The notes under the pieces were generated by a model, which worked only from the letters and a program-made list of their open reading frames with translations, ran no database searches and was not told the DNA's origin. The translations under genes were made by a program, and so were the position numbers. Positions 32,228 to 38,519 of a stretch of 38,519 nucleotides of DNA are shown here, in pieces; the first letter of the stretch is position 1; each line of letters opens with the position of its first letter. The stretch comes from Actinomycetota bacterium. Its GTDB lineage: Bacteria; Armatimonadota; SYMT01. The stretch is from positions 1 through 38,519 of the forward strand of contig SYMT01000103.1 of the NCBI GenBank assembly GCA_005805375.1, given 5' to 3'.

Positions 32228-32845
32228 TCAGCGCTCCGGCCCCGGACGGGTGACCCGGGTAAAGAACGGCACGAGTTCCGCCGAATGCTCCTGCAGTTCC
32301 AGATACAGACGGTTGGTCCAGCCGACGAAGTAGTTGTAGGCGACGATGGCCGGGATCGCAACCAGAAGACCCAGTGCCGTCGCACTCAGCGCCTCCGAAA
32401 TCCCCCGGGCCATCGCCTCGCCGCCCAGGCCGGAACTGCTCATTGCCTGGAACGACCGCATCACTCCCAGAACGGTGCCGAATAGCCCGAGGTAGGGGGC
32501 AGTGCTGCCGATGGTGGCAAGCGTGGGGAGGAACCGCCGGAACCGGAGACGCTGGGAGGCCAGCGCCAGGTCCACCGACTCGCGGATCAGATCGCCCGGT
32601 TGTCCGCGCAGGTGCACCACGGAATCCAGCACGCCGGCGATCGGGGATGGCGCCAGTTCCGGGTCATCCAGACGCGCCGGTTTGCCGTTTTGCACCGAGA
32701 ATACCAGGCGCTCGAACGCCACGTGCTCGGTCCGGGCGATCCGCATCAGAGACCAGATGCGCTCCAGCACCACAGCGAGGACCGCAAGCGAGCAGACTCC
32801 GAGGGGCCAGGCAACCCAGCCTGCCTTGGTGAAAAGTTCCAGCAT
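32228..32845 (-). CDS. exbB: MotA/TolQ/ExbB proton channel family protein
   Basis: A 205-residue inner-membrane protein with three helices in the ExbB/TolQ arrangement. The first is near the N-terminus (WVAWPLGVCSLAVLAVVLERIWSL), followed by a cytoplasmic loop of about 80 residues. The two final helices are LATIGSTAPYLGLFGTVLGVM and EALSATALGLLVAIPAIVAYNYF, carrying the family's conserved Gly/Thr/Pro pattern. It is the stator/channel partner of ExbD. It is preceded 79 bp upstream by the TPR protein gene on the same strand. The start ATG lacks a strong Shine-Dalgarno sequence. Confidence 0.93.
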   Translation of the reverse strand: MLELFTKAGWVAWPLGVCSLAVLAVVLERIWSLMRIARTEHVAFERLVFSVQNGKPARLDDPELAPSPIAGVLDSVVHLRGQPGDLIRESVDLALASQRLRFRRFLPTLATIGSTAPYLGLFGTVLGVMRSFQAMSSSGLGGEAMARGISEALSATALGLLVAIPAIVAYNYFVGWTNRLYLELQEHSAELVPFFTRVTRPGPER

Positions 32846-32924
32846 TCAGTAGTGCCGTTGAAGAGCCTGAGAAGCAGCGCTGCAGAGTTTGTGGACCCAA
32901 TCGGGAGGCGCTTCGGCCCGCAGG

Positions 32925-35135
32925 CTAGTTGGTGACCGCTTTCAGCCCGGCCAGCCGCACCCGCGCATCTCCGACCCGGGCGTGCTTCGGGAACTCCGCC
33001 ACGAGGCGCTCCAGGCGCATGATGGCGTCTTTCTTTCGATTACACCGCACCAGGGAAACACCGGACCAGTACAGGGATTCGGGCACCCATTGATCGGGCG
33101 GACGGGCGGACGTCACCCGATCCCACTCTGCCGCCGCTTCCTCATGTCTGTCAAGATGGTACAGGGTGGTGCCAAGTTTGAACCGAGCTTCCTGCGCAAA
33201 GTCGCCTTTGGGGGCCTCCATCACAGCCTGTGCGTACTGCTCCCGCGCTTCGGCATGCTTTTTCGCACGGAAGCGGGCGTCGCCGATACGAATCAGCGCC
33301 TCGACAGCGTATTCCGACCGCCGGTGCTGCTGCAGAAGTTGTTCCCAGGAGGGAAGCGCTTCGTCAATCTTGCCCAACTTCTCAAGCACCCAGGCAACCG
33401 TATACAAAAGGGCCGGACGGTTCTCCGGATCGGGGTTGCGCTCCAGGGCCGCACGTGCTTCAGTGAGTGACGGCTCCCAGCGTTCCTGCGCCAGCAAGCT
33501 CTGAATGAGCGCCTGTGTGGCTTGCTGGCGGATTGTAGCCGCAGGTTGGCTGTCGAGGCAGGCACGAGCGGCGCGTTCCGCATCCTGGGGTCGCTTCAGG
33601 TCGAGATAGAGCCAGGCGAGTCGGGTCTGGGCATCCGCGGCCCAGGTCGCGCGAGGTTCCCGCGAGACCGCGTCCACCAAGGCGGCCACTGCCGGCGCTG
33701 CACGATCTTGTCCTTCCAGCGCTACCCCGGTGAGATAGCGCGCCTCTGCGGGGATGTCAGCGGCCGCGATGCCTTTGAGGAAGTCCGTGAGTGCCTTTTC
33801 GGCGTCGGCGAAGGCGCGCTTCTCAAGATACAACCGGGCCAACCGAGCTGCACCGACGGCGCGCTGTTCCGGCCCCAGCGAACGAAGCAATTCGGTCAGC
33901 GCCACCGGATCTGCGATCTGATTGGTGAGATTTGCCAGCGCCTTGCGGGCGTCGTCCGCCTGGGGTGCATTGCTGAAGCGGGTGACCACCGCCCGGTAGG
34001 CAGCGGCCGCCTGCACCGGCTGTCGGGCCGCTGCGTAGGCATCTCCCATCCGCAGTAGGGCCCGCGCCGCGAGCTCATGTTCGGGGTAGCGCTTCAGGAA
34101 GCGTTCGAATTCGGCGGCGGCCTGTGCGTGCTGTTCCTGGGCTGAAAGCGTGTTGGCCAGCCAGTAGCTTGCCTCGCCGGCGACCACAGGTTCCCTGGCG
34201 TCAGCAGCTTCTCGATAGGCTGCCAGCGCGCCATCATACTGCTTCTGACGGAAACGACACGCGCCGAGGCTGAGCAACGCCCGCGCCCGGCGCGGGTCGC
34301 CGGCCGGAAGTCCGCCGATGAGTTTCTGCAGGCGATCTGCGGCGCCCGGCAGGTCCCCCAGTTCCAACAGGGTCTGCACTACGCCTTCAAGTGCCGCATC
34401 TCGGACAGCGGGCTGACGCGCCGCCTCGCTGGTGTCGTCCAGCACGGCCTCGAACCCGGAGCGTGCTTCCCGGAATTGCTTGGCTTCCAGATCAAGCTGG
34501 GCCAGCAACAGGCGGGCGCGTGGACGATCTTCGCTGCGGGGCGCCCGGTCGAGCACCCACTGTGCGTGCCGGCGCGCGTTTTGCGGTTTCTCTTGCTCCA
34601 GGGCGGCCAGGGCGGCCGAGTACGCTGCGCTTGCGGCAAGCGGATGATCGGAAAAGCGCATGACGACGCGGGCGTACGCTTCCTCGCTGGTCGAGTACTG
34701 CTTGAGCTCGAAGCGCGCCTCTCCCAACCAATACCAGACGACGACTTCTTGCTCAGGTTTCAGTGAACTGCGGCCAACTTCATCCAGGGCGCGGACTGCG
34801 CGGGCCCATTCGGAGGTCTGGATGGCTGCCTCCCCCAGTCCTAACAGCGCCGGCCCCCGGATTGCCGCATCCCGAGATACAGCGGCCTTCTCATAGGCGG
34901 GGAGAGCGCGCTTGAAGTCTTTCAGTTCGGTGCAGCAGCGGCCGAGTGCGAGCGCAACATTGGGGGTTCTCTCATGGGTCGGAAACAAAGCGAGAAACTG
35001 ATCCAGCTTCTCCGCTGCCTGGTTGTACCGTTTCGCGTCGAAAAGCGCTGATGCTTCGGCAAGGCGTTCGTCGGCCGACTGCGCTCCTGCCGGGATAGCG
35101 AGGAGCAGTACCAGAATGGTGGTGAACAGGCGCAT
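32925..35135 (-). CDS. secreted tetratricopeptide-repeat protein
   Basis: A 736-residue protein with a signal peptide (MRLFTTILVLLLAIPAGAQS) and about 15-18 TPR-like helical hairpins to the end. Examples are ALFDAKRYNQAAEKLDQFLALFP, ALLSLGACRFRQKQYDGALAAYREA, AAAEFERFLKRYPEHELAARALLRMG and ADAEKALTDFLKG. Several units have the BamD/YbgF style (RYP, ALLRLG). No other domain is visible, so it is a periplasmic scaffold or adaptor. It is the first gene of the TPR-exbB-exbD-VWA set, so it is inferred to work with that motor, as YbgF/CpoB does with Tol. The ATG at 35135 with GGAGGGAAG upstream is favoured over longer in-frame starts that lack a signal peptide. Confidence 0.88.
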   Translation of the reverse strand: MRLFTTILVLLLAIPAGAQSADERLAEASALFDAKRYNQAAEKLDQFLALFPTHERTPNVALALGRCCTELKDFKRALPAYEKAAVSRDAAIRGPALLGLGEAAIQTSEWARAVRALDEVGRSSLKPEQEVVVWYWLGEARFELKQYSTSEEAYARVVMRFSDHPLAASAAYSAALAALEQEKPQNARRHAQWVLDRAPRSEDRPRARLLLAQLDLEAKQFREARSGFEAVLDDTSEAARQPAVRDAALEGVVQTLLELGDLPGAADRLQKLIGGLPAGDPRRARALLSLGACRFRQKQYDGALAAYREAADAREPVVAGEASYWLANTLSAQEQHAQAAAEFERFLKRYPEHELAARALLRMGDAYAAARQPVQAAAAYRAVVTRFSNAPQADDARKALANLTNQIADPVALTELLRSLGPEQRAVGAARLARLYLEKRAFADAEKALTDFLKGIAAADIPAEARYLTGVALEGQDRAAPAVAALVDAVSREPRATWAADAQTRLAWLYLDLKRPQDAERAARACLDSQPAATIRQQATQALIQSLLAQERWEPSLTEARAALERNPDPENRPALLYTVAWVLEKLGKIDEALPSWEQLLQQHRRSEYAVEALIRIGDARFRAKKHAEAREQYAQAVMEAPKGDFAQEARFKLGTTLYHLDRHEEAAAEWDRVTSARPPDQWVPESLYWSGVSLVRCNRKKDAIMRLERLVAEFPKHARVGDARVRLAGLKAVTN

Positions 35136-35245
35136 CCGTCTACTTCCCTCCGGGCGGCGAAAACGGGTGTCAGGGGGGAGGCATCGCGGGGCATCTGTCT
35201 CCCCAAGGTGGCGCAACCGCAGTGTCTGACGATCTCCAAATGATC

Positions 35246-35260
35246 CACACACCGTGTGTG
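35246..35260 (-). terminator. small hairpin after the HD-GYP gene
   Basis: CACACA and TGTGTG flank a 3-nt loop, 21 nt after the stop of the leftward HD-GYP gene. On the minus strand it is followed by GGATCATTT, a weak T-rich run. A modest intrinsic terminator is likely but not certain. Confidence 0.4.
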
Positions 35261-35281
35261 TGCAACGGGACCGGCTGCATG

Positions 35282-37987
35282 TTACCGCGAATCGTCTGCG
35301 GCGGGCACGCGGCCCACGCGCGCGCCGCAGACGGAGGGTGTTTCAGGCTCCAGGCGCACCGGCCACGCGCGCGTTCCGTCAATGGGGAGAGATTCACACT
35401 GCGATGTTGTCCCAACCCCACACGTCGAGAGGAATGGTACTCCATCGGACGCAGGCGCAAGCGTCGCCTCATGACGTGTCGCTGACAGCGCTGCACGGGC
35501 CACCAACTTCGAAAAGCTGGCGCCCTGTTCGGGGAAGAGTGCCATTCCGAGCTGAAGAATGGCCCGGATCTCTTGCTTGGCACACAGCACGGCGACGCTC
35601 TCCATCACTCGAGCGACGAATGCTTCTGCGTCCGACACCCCGGAGTTTTCCAGCAACACGAGGAAATCAGCCACGCCATTGCGGCACGCGATGTCACCCC
35701 GCCGCCCGCTCTCGTGCAGTATCCGCGCGACGTCACGCACCAATTCGTCGCCCAGTCCCGCACGTTCCCGCTCGGCTCGGCGGTGTGTTTCCCCGAGGTC
35801 GAGCGAAATCAACGTCATGGGCCGTTCCTTCTCGTGCGCCTCGCGGAGCCGATCGTCCAATCGGAGAACCAGAGCCCGCATGGTGAACAGACCCGTCGTC
35901 GGGTCCAGCAGCACCGGAATCGGCAGGTCGCGGGAAGTCCGGCTTGCGTACAGTTCCGGCGCCAAATGCTGCGCCAATGCCGTCAGGCACGCCACATGGT
36001 GATCCTGGTAGATTTCATACGCCGAGCTGTACAGCGTGATCACAGCAATCGCCCGGTCCTGGTAGATCACCGGGACGGACAGGGTGTGTGTCAACTCGAC
36101 GTTGGACAGCAGATCCAGCACCGGTCCCACGTCCCGAATGGCGGGCTGATTGACGAGAGGTTCTCGTTTCTGCGCCACCCGTCCGGAGATCCCGTCTCCC
36201 ACCCGGAGGCGCATTCGCAAGAGGTCGTCGGCGCAGAGCCCCACGGCAACACTGGGGATCAACTCGCTTTCGCTCTCGTCCAGTTGCAGAATGACCGCCG
36301 CATCCCAGGGAATGCTGCCCTTCAAGAGTTCCAGCGCTCTCGCGTAGCCGCTCGGCGTCGGATCCTGGAAGATGCGCTCCACCAATTCAAAGGTCGCCAG
36401 CAGATCGTCGCTGCGCGCTCGAGCAATGTGATCATAGAACTGGTCCGGCAGCATCCCGAAGCCCGCGTTGGGAGCGGTCCCCACTTCACCTTCCTGCAAC
36501 GCGAGTTGTTCGAGCGCCTCCAGCACCTGAGAGGCAATCTCCACGAACTTATCCAGCAGGGTCGGATCGAATTGCGTACCGCGCTGCTTGATCATCATCT
36601 CGATGGCGTCCGCCAGTGGGATCGACTTTCGATAGGGCCGGTCGCTTGTGAGAGCATCGAAGGTATCGGCAATCGTGATGATGCGGCCGCCGATCGGAAT
36701 GTCCGCGCCCTTCAGCCGGTGCGGATAGCCGTTGCCGTCCCAGCGCTCGTGGTGGCTCTCGACGTAGGCAACTACGGGGAAGCGGAACTGGACCGGCTCG
36801 AGGATCATGGCGCCGACCACGACATGCTCCTGCATCCGTTGAAATTCTTCCTTAGTGAGCTTGTCCGGTTTGGTAAGAATGCGTTCCGGGATCGCGATCT
36901 TGCCCACATCATGCACCAGAGAAGCCAGGCGGATCGCTTCCAGCTCTCCGTCCCGAACCCCCACGGCTTCCGCAAGCAACATGGAGATTCGCTGTACGCG
37001 CTGTACATGCATCCGGGTGTGGGTGTCCTTCGCCTCGATGGTCGTCGCCAGACTCGCCATGACGCTTTCCATCGTCCGGTTCAACTCGCGCAGGCTCTCC
37101 TCTCGTTCCTGGAGCCGCTTCGCCTGCGTCTGAATTGCCGAGTGCGCGCAATAGATCAGCGGCAACGGGAGCAACGCCCAGCCGGGTCCCCGCTGCTCGA
37201 GGGCAAGCATCAGACCGGCCAGCGCCGCCGCTCCCAGGTAACCGGGCCAGGTCCAGGCACAGTGTTCCTGCCAAAGAGCGATGATCCGCGGCCGGTTCGG
37301 AGGGAAGGTGGAAAGCGCGACTGCCGTGGCGAAGGCAAAGGTGTTTACCGCAAAGTATGCGACTACCCAGAGGCCCAAGCTTGGGACCAACCAGGCGTTG
37401 TACTGCGCGAGGCTGTCTCCCGGCGGGCTCCCCACGAGCCTGCCCCCGAGCCAATACTGTGCAGTAGCATAGGCGGCTCCGGCCACAAGGGCGGACATAA
37501 CACAATTGCTGACGTTAAAGGTCACCCGGTACAGCGAGATCGGCACATACCGCCCGGTCTTCGGCTCCCGCCTTCTGTTCATCAGGCTGCCGATGATGGC
37601 GCCGAAGGCAGCGGCTATCGCTGCGGCCAACACCCCGGTCGCAATCCCTTCGCGCCCAAGCACGACCTGAGCGAATGCAATTGGTGCAATATCGAGACTG
37701 ACCGCCTGCTTCGGTAGTGAAAGGTGAATCTTACACGCCGCCAGGATTGTCGTGACCACCAACGCAACGAGGAGCCACAACACAGCAGCAGGCGTCCAGG
37801 CAGTCGCAGGGGTTATTGCGATAATAGCAATTGCTGTAATGGCAGCGAAAACCACCAGTGAATACTGTGCGGCCGCCGGAAGTGCGGCGAACCCGACGCG
37901 AGTGCTGGATCTGTTCGCAACGCCGGCGGGCGGAACCTCGACCCGCTTATCTGTGACGGGTTGAGCGACCTGGGGGGGAGTTTGCAT
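35282..37987 (-). CDS. membrane HD-GYP phosphodiesterase with GAF and degenerate GGDEF domains
   Basis: A 901-residue inner-membrane signalling protein. Residues about 38-300 contain seven or eight hydrophobic helices. An HD-GYP domain (about 305-480) follows with ASLVHDVGKIAIPERIL (HD near 358), MQEHVVVGAMIL, HHERWDGNGYP (near 414) and IADTFDALTSDRPYR. All expected metal and GYP residues are present, so c-di-GMP hydrolysis is likely. A GAF domain occupies about 525-680. A GGDEF-like domain (about 690-830) follows, whose signature reads NGVADF (near 771), so diguanylate cyclase activity is improbable. The C-terminal 50 residues are unstructured. A sigma-54 promoter lies about 80 bp upstream. 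HD-GYP before GAF-GGDEF is less usual than the reverse order. Confidence 0.9.
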   Translation of the reverse strand: MQTPPQVAQPVTDKRVEVPPAGVANRSSTRVGFAALPAAAQYSLVVFAAITAIAIIAITPATAWTPAAVLWLLVALVVTTILAACKIHLSLPKQAVSLDIAPIAFAQVVLGREGIATGVLAAAIAAAFGAIIGSLMNRRREPKTGRYVPISLYRVTFNVSNCVMSALVAGAAYATAQYWLGGRLVGSPPGDSLAQYNAWLVPSLGLWVVAYFAVNTFAFATAVALSTFPPNRPRIIALWQEHCAWTWPGYLGAAALAGLMLALEQRGPGWALLPLPLIYCAHSAIQTQAKRLQEREESLRELNRTMESVMASLATTIEAKDTHTRMHVQRVQRISMLLAEAVGVRDGELEAIRLASLVHDVGKIAIPERILTKPDKLTKEEFQRMQEHVVVGAMILEPVQFRFPVVAYVESHHERWDGNGYPHRLKGADIPIGGRIITIADTFDALTSDRPYRKSIPLADAIEMMIKQRGTQFDPTLLDKFVEIASQVLEALEQLALQEGEVGTAPNAGFGMLPDQFYDHIARARSDDLLATFELVERIFQDPTPSGYARALELLKGSIPWDAAVILQLDESESELIPSVAVGLCADDLLRMRLRVGDGISGRVAQKREPLVNQPAIRDVGPVLDLLSNVELTHTLSVPVIYQDRAIAVITLYSSAYEIYQDHHVACLTALAQHLAPELYASRTSRDLPIPVLLDPTTGLFTMRALVLRLDDRLREAHEKERPMTLISLDLGETHRRAERERAGLGDELVRDVARILHESGRRGDIACRNGVADFLVLLENSGVSDAEAFVARVMESVAVLCAKQEIRAILQLGMALFPEQGASFSKLVARAALSATRHEATLAPASDGVPFLSTCGVGTTSQCESLPIDGTRAWPVRLEPETPSVCGARVGRVPAADDSR

Positions 37988-38066
37988 TAGAGTCTACGCG
38001 TGCAGACGGCGGCTGCGGGCGTCTCGGTGATGAGATACTGCGACCGAGATCCCGGAGTCGTCATTG

Positions 38067-38082
38067 TGCAAGTTTCGTGCCC
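38067..38082 (-). promoter_or_regulatory. sigma-54 (RpoN) promoter for the HD-GYP gene
   Basis: On the minus strand the sequence reads GGGCACGAAACTTGCA against the RpoN consensus TGGCACG-N4-TTGCW. The essential GG (-24) and GC (-12) are spaced exactly 10 nt apart, and only the first base differs. Transcription would start near 38055, leaving a leader of about 70 nt before the ATG at 37987. The upstream sequence is short, with a terminator hairpin at 38114-38150, so any enhancer-binding-protein site must overlap the repeat region or lie further upstream. Confidence 0.75.
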
Positions 38083-38113
38083 AAAATTGACACTTATGGG
38101 AATCCTTAGAAAG

Positions 38114-38150
38114 TCCAAGCCCCGAACACCCAGGGTGCTCGGGGCTTGGA
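38114..38150 (-). terminator. strong hairpin, probable intrinsic terminator of a leftward gene
   Basis: TCCAAGCCCCGA (38114-38125) and TCGGGGCTTGGA (38139-38150) form a perfect 12-bp stem, and the 13-nt loop itself can pair CCC with GGG. On the minus strand the stem is followed by CTTTCT, a short T-rich run. This fits termination of whatever leftward transcription unit includes the tandem repeat. Confidence 0.75.
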
Positions 38151-38237
38151 TCTGGACCCTCTTCCCCGCGAACAAGGGTCCCACTTTCGGCGAGGACGTC
38201 GCCCCCACCCGCGGAGATTCAGTCCGCGACGGGAACC

Positions 38238-38519
38238 GAGTCCGTCCACAGCATCGAGTCCGTCCACAACATCGAGTCTGTCCACAGCATCGAGTCTGTC
38301 CACAGCATCGAGTCTGTCCACAGCATCGAGTCCGTCCACAGCATCGAGTCCGTCCACAGCATCGAGTCCGTCCACAGCATCGAGTCCGTCCACAGCATCG
38401 AGTCTGTCCACAGCATCGAGTCTGTCCACAGCATCGAGTCTGTCCACAGCATCGAGTCTGTCCACAGCATCGAGTCTGTCCACAGCATTGAGTCTGTCCA
38501 CAGCATCGAGTCTGTCCAC
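38238..38519. repeat. 18-bp tandem repeat (minisatellite), about 15.7 copies visible
   Basis: The unit is GAGTCYGTCCACAGCATC. The only common variation is Y, running C,C,T,T,T,C,C,C,C then T in the later copies. One copy has CACAAC for CACAGC, and one has ATT for ATC. The array runs to the window edge, so its full length is unknown. No spacers separate the units, which excludes CRISPR. If translated leftward it gives hexapeptides DAVDRL/DAVDGL or MLWTDS. Block-wise distribution of the C and T variants implies duplication of multi-unit blocks. Confidence 0.95.

Larger units (their letters stand above)
37988..38519. other. non-coding right end of the window
   Basis: This 532-bp stretch holds, from left to right, the leader and sigma-54 promoter of the HD-GYP gene, a strong hairpin and an 18-bp tandem repeat array that runs off the window. 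All three minus-strand frames and some plus frames stay open through the array because its period is a multiple of three. Open frames there are therefore not evidence of a gene. The minus frame giving MLWTDS repeats ends (VPVAD, stop at 38219) just before the hairpin, the arrangement expected for a leftward gene. The frame giving DAVDRL repeats would run through the hairpin. Confidence 0.5.

Noticed and set aside
35573-37717. Long plus-strand frame of about 714 codons
   Set aside because: It is antisense to the HD-GYP/GAF/GGDEF gene and has no recognisable domain.
38238-38519. CRISPR array
   Set aside because: The units are contiguous 18-bp repeats with no spacers, and no cas gene is in the window.

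Overview
The window is 38.5 kb of GC-rich bacterial chromosome. Respiratory complex I genes, an ExbB/ExbD pair, signal peptides, a PQQ-type dehydrogenase and a sigma-54-type promoter point to a Gram-negative, aerobic, free-living bacterium. The mix of Uma2 and Rpn-like nucleases, a DUF6785-type membrane protein, a sulfatase, a phytanoyl-CoA dioxygenase-like protein and loosely organised gene order resembles Armatimonadota or Planctomycetota. That is a guess from gene content, not a phylogeny. No rRNA, tRNA, insertion sequence or CRISPR array is visible.

Layout: (1) 1-5568 (+) is the end of a nuo operon (nuoL cut by the window edge, nuoM, nuoN) followed closely by a glyoxalase-fold gene. (2) 5702-13151 is a run of mostly single genes: a divergent receiver-like protein, a secreted protein, an extended SDR epimerase/dehydratase, a PhyH-type dioxygenase, a DUF6785-type polytopic membrane protein, a Uma2 nuclease with a coiled-coil tail, a structured 580-bp intergenic region and a small helical protein. 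(3) 13171-15342 holds divergent adenylate kinase and secreted sulfatase genes. (4) 15401-18687 (-) is a two-gene, ATGA-coupled ATPase plus HNH nuclease module of the Septu (PtuA/PtuB) type. Its ATPase carries an N-terminal effector-associated (death-like adaptor) domain and a probable second one. This is the most interesting locus in the window. (5) 18912-22579 contains an aldo/keto reductase and a leftward MFS transporter plus Rpn-like nuclease pair. (6) 22903-35135 (-) is a long, tightly spaced leftward series: TPR lipoprotein-like/periplasmic protein, ExbB, ExbD, a TonB-like protein ending in a VWA domain, NadB, a secreted barrel-like protein with a histone-H1-like tail, and a PQQ dehydrogenase. 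(7) 35282-37987 (-) is a membrane HD-GYP/GAF/degenerate-GGDEF protein behind a near-perfect sigma-54 promoter. (8) The right end is an 18-bp minisatellite running off the window, followed leftward by a strong hairpin.

How the genes fit together: nuoLMN are the proton-pumping antiporter-like membrane subunits of NADH dehydrogenase. ExbB/ExbD probably power the TonB-like VWA protein, with the TPR protein as a periplasmic partner. The HD-GYP protein would lower c-di-GMP under RpoN control. The PtuAB-like pair, the Uma2 protein and the Rpn-like protein are the conflict/defence-flavoured part of the window. The last two are PD-(D/E)XK nucleases with repetitive, probably variable C-terminal tails. 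All family calls are from motif reading; no database search was run.
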